A stretch of 64,000 nt of DNA. Origin: Pseudoxanthobacter soli DSM 19599. Its GTDB lineage: Bacteria > Pseudomonadota > Alphaproteobacteria > Rhizobiales > Segnochrobactraceae. The notes beneath the pieces were generated by a model that worked only from the letters and a program-made list of their open reading frames with translations, was not told the DNA's origin and made no database searches. The stretch covers positions 62,001 through 126,000 of the forward strand of contig NZ_FRXO01000007.1 of NCBI RefSeq assembly GCF_900148505.1, written 5' to 3'. Position 1 is the first letter of the stretch. Each line of letters starts with the position of its first letter. A program made the position numbers and the translations under genes. This document shows positions 62,663 through 64,000 of this stretch, in pieces.

Positions 62663-63810
62663 CACTCGTGGATCCTGTCGACGGTTTCGGGCGGCAGCCG
62701 CGCCATCACCCAGCGGTTCATCGCGAGCACCATGTCGTCGCGCCAGGAGAGCGGGCCGGGCCGGGCGAGCGCGGAGGAAAGCCCGCGCTGCTGCTTTTCG
62801 AGGATGCCGACGTCCTCCAGCGCCACGGCTTCCCATCGCTTGTAGTAGGGCGCGGCGCGGACGTCGAAATCGGGATACTCGGTGCAGGGCCGCGGGAAGC
62901 AGCCGCCGACCGACAGCACAGAGCGGTCGACGGAAACGGGGCGCACCGCCAGCCACCAGATGCAGTCCTGGGCGCAGGCGAACTGCGTTGTCGGCTCAAC
63001 AAGCGTGAAATAGGTGCCCTTTCGGGCCTGCTCGTCGAGGCCCTCGATGGGCGGGAACGGCGGTTCCTCGCCGAGCACCGCGATCGACCGGGACGACTGC
63101 ACCTGGATGCTCAGCCATTCCCCGGCGGTCGGAAAGCTGACCGAGCGCTGCGCGCCCACCGTCGCGGCATGGACGATGCCGGTGTGGTAGGTCTCCATGG
63201 CGTTTTCGAGCAGGAGCTTCCAGTTGCAGGCGACCTCGATCTCGATGCCCCAGGTCTTCACCATGTCGCCGAAGCGGTGGCTGCCGAGAAGGTCGGGCAG
63301 GTTGCCGAGATGGGACGCCAGATCCGGCGCGCCGTCGTCGTAGTTGAGGAAGATCGCGCCTTCCCAGGTCTCCAGCCGGATCGGGATCAGCCCGTTGGGC
63401 GGCTTCTCGAACTTCGGCACCTCGCGCATCCCCGGAGCGCCCGCCAGCGCGCCGTCGAGCCGGTAGTTCCAGGCGTGATAGGGGCAGATGATGTTCTTCG
63501 CGTTGCCGCAGCCCTCCAGCAGGATCGAGGCGCGGTGGCGGCAGACATTGGCGAACGCGCGCAGGATGCCGTCCTCGCCGCGCACCAGCAGCACCGGGCC
63601 GCCGACGCTCTCGATCGCCCGGTAGTCGCCCGGCTTCGCGATCTCGTCGACCCGGCCGGCGAAGAACCAGGTCTTGAGGTGGATGTGCTCCACCTCGGCC
63701 TTGAAGATCTCCGGATCGGTGTAGAAGCGGGGCGGCGCGCTGCGGGCGTCGCCCAGCGGCGGCTCGGACCAGACATAGGGCTGCGGCATCAGCGTCACTT
63801 GGGCGCTCAT
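62662..63810 (-). CDS. Rieske [2Fe-2S] ring-hydroxylating/N-dealkylating oxygenase, alpha subunit
   Basis: A 382-residue oxygenase. The Rieske cluster ligands are Cys90, His92, Cys109 and His112 (CRH and CPYH). The catalytic domain has His209 and His214 in NAMETYHTGIVH as mononuclear iron ligands, with Glu206 at the bridging position where dioxygenases have Asp. That Glu is typical of the carnitine/glycine-betaine oxygenase branch, so N-demethylation or C-N cleavage of an amine is more likely than benzene-ring dihydroxylation. No reductase or beta subunit is seen in the window. Start ATG 63810 overlaps the upstream ureohydrolase stop. Confidence 0.88.
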   Translation of the reverse strand: MSAQVTLMPQPYVWSEPPLGDARSAPPRFYTDPEIFKAEVEHIHLKTWFFAGRVDEIAKPGDYRAIESVGGPVLLVRGEDGILRAFANVCRHRASILLEGCGNAKNIICPYHAWNYRLDGALAGAPGMREVPKFEKPPNGLIPIRLETWEGAIFLNYDDGAPDLASHLGNLPDLLGSHRFGDMVKTWGIEIEVACNWKLLLENAMETYHTGIVHAATVGAQRSVSFPTAGEWLSIQVQSSRSIAVLGEEPPFPPIEGLDEQARKGTYFTLVEPTTQFACAQDCIWWLAVRPVSVDRSVLSVGGCFPRPCTEYPDFDVRAAPYYKRWEAVALEDVGILEKQQRGLSSALARPGPLSWRDDMVLAMNRWVMARLPPETVDRIHE

Positions 63811-64000
63811 GGCTGTTGGCCTCCGTTCAGGCGGTGCTCGGCGCGGCCGAGCTGGACGAGGTGCAGGGCGATGACCGCGACATGGCCGGCCAGCATCGCC
63901 GCCATGCCGGCAACGTCGTGGGGCGGGCTCAAGGTATTGATGTCGACACCGACGAAATCGAGGCCGACAAGCCCGTGCAGCAGGTCGAACGCCTCCGCCA
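63807..64000 (-). CDS. ureohydrolase (arginase/agmatinase family), C-terminal fragment at window edge
   Basis: The last 63 codons of a gene entering from beyond the window. The sequence FVGVDINTLSPPHDVAGMAA followed by MLAGHVAVIALHL matches the C-terminal strand and helix of agmatinase-type ureohydrolases (family pattern D-V-x-P-P-H-D). These use a Mn pair to split guanidino compounds into an amine and urea. The upstream metal motifs are not visible. Stop overlaps the Rieske ATG, so it belongs to the same operon and probably leads it. Confidence 0.75.
   Translation of the reverse strand, partial: AEAFDLLHGLVGLDFVGVDINTLSPPHDVAGMAAMLAGHVAVIALHLVQLGRAEHRLNGGQQP

Overview
This is a GC-rich chromosomal segment whose gene content points to an alphaproteobacterium of the Hyphomicrobiales (Rhizobiales) type. 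It is crowded with ABC importers paired with catabolic enzymes and regulators. The vitamin B6-degradation genes resemble the Mesorhizobium loti enzymes closely, as far as I remember those sequences. No rRNA or tRNA genes were seen. Genus and species cannot be fixed from the window.

Layout. 1-5041: the 3' part of a large autotransporter adhesin, then a membrane diguanylate cyclase. 5308-6879: a 24-repeat type I-C-like CRISPR array with no cas genes in the window. 6918-12582: a ROK regulator divergent from a four-gene sugar-type ABC importer. 12838-15438: a class III aminotransferase and an MFS permease. 15659-19359: a MarR-controlled AaeAB-like efflux operon. 19502-29400: a probable nucleoside or nucleobase catabolic locus (nucleoside hydrolase, 2-oxoglutarate dioxygenase, GntR regulator, Liv-type importer, purine/triazine-type amidohydrolase). 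29483-35379: a PQQ-type sugar dehydrogenase, a lower-GC patch with small ORFs, an FMN reductase, a LysR/LrgAB (CidAB) unit and a VapBC toxin-antitoxin pair.

35455-45979 is the most unusual part. Eight minus-strand genes (livHMKGF, a Tm-1-like protein, a PEP-hydrolase-like TIM barrel and a double SRPBCC protein) lie downstream of a textbook sigma-54 promoter (43302-43316). Next to them is a bacterial enhancer-binding protein whose sensor is itself a PEP-hydrolase-like TIM barrel fused to a GAFTGA AAA+ domain and a Fis-type HTH. A third TIM-barrel paralogue lies between operon and regulator. The simplest reading is a substrate-inducible import and catabolism system whose sensor was derived from its own enzyme family. 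The substrate is unknown.

46103-56819 encodes the lower vitamin B6 degradation pathway from 4-pyridoxate to succinic semialdehyde: 4-pyridoxate dehydrogenase, FHMPC dehydrogenase, HMPDC decarboxylase, MHPC oxygenase and AAMS hydrolase. It also has a GntR regulator, two uncharacterised passengers and an NMT1/THI5-type ABC importer. The upper enzymes (pyridoxine oxidase, pyridoxal dehydrogenase, pyridoxolactonase) are not in the window.

57058-59126 is an AraC/SDR pair. 59191-64000 is a tightly overlapping five-gene operon (ureohydrolase, Rieske oxygenase, D-2-hydroxyacid dehydrogenase, PDC-hydrolase-like amidohydrolase, gamma-glutamyltransferase) of unknown substrate, cut by the window end. 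A palindromic interspersed repeat family occurs at four intergenic loci, two of them inside the B6 cluster.
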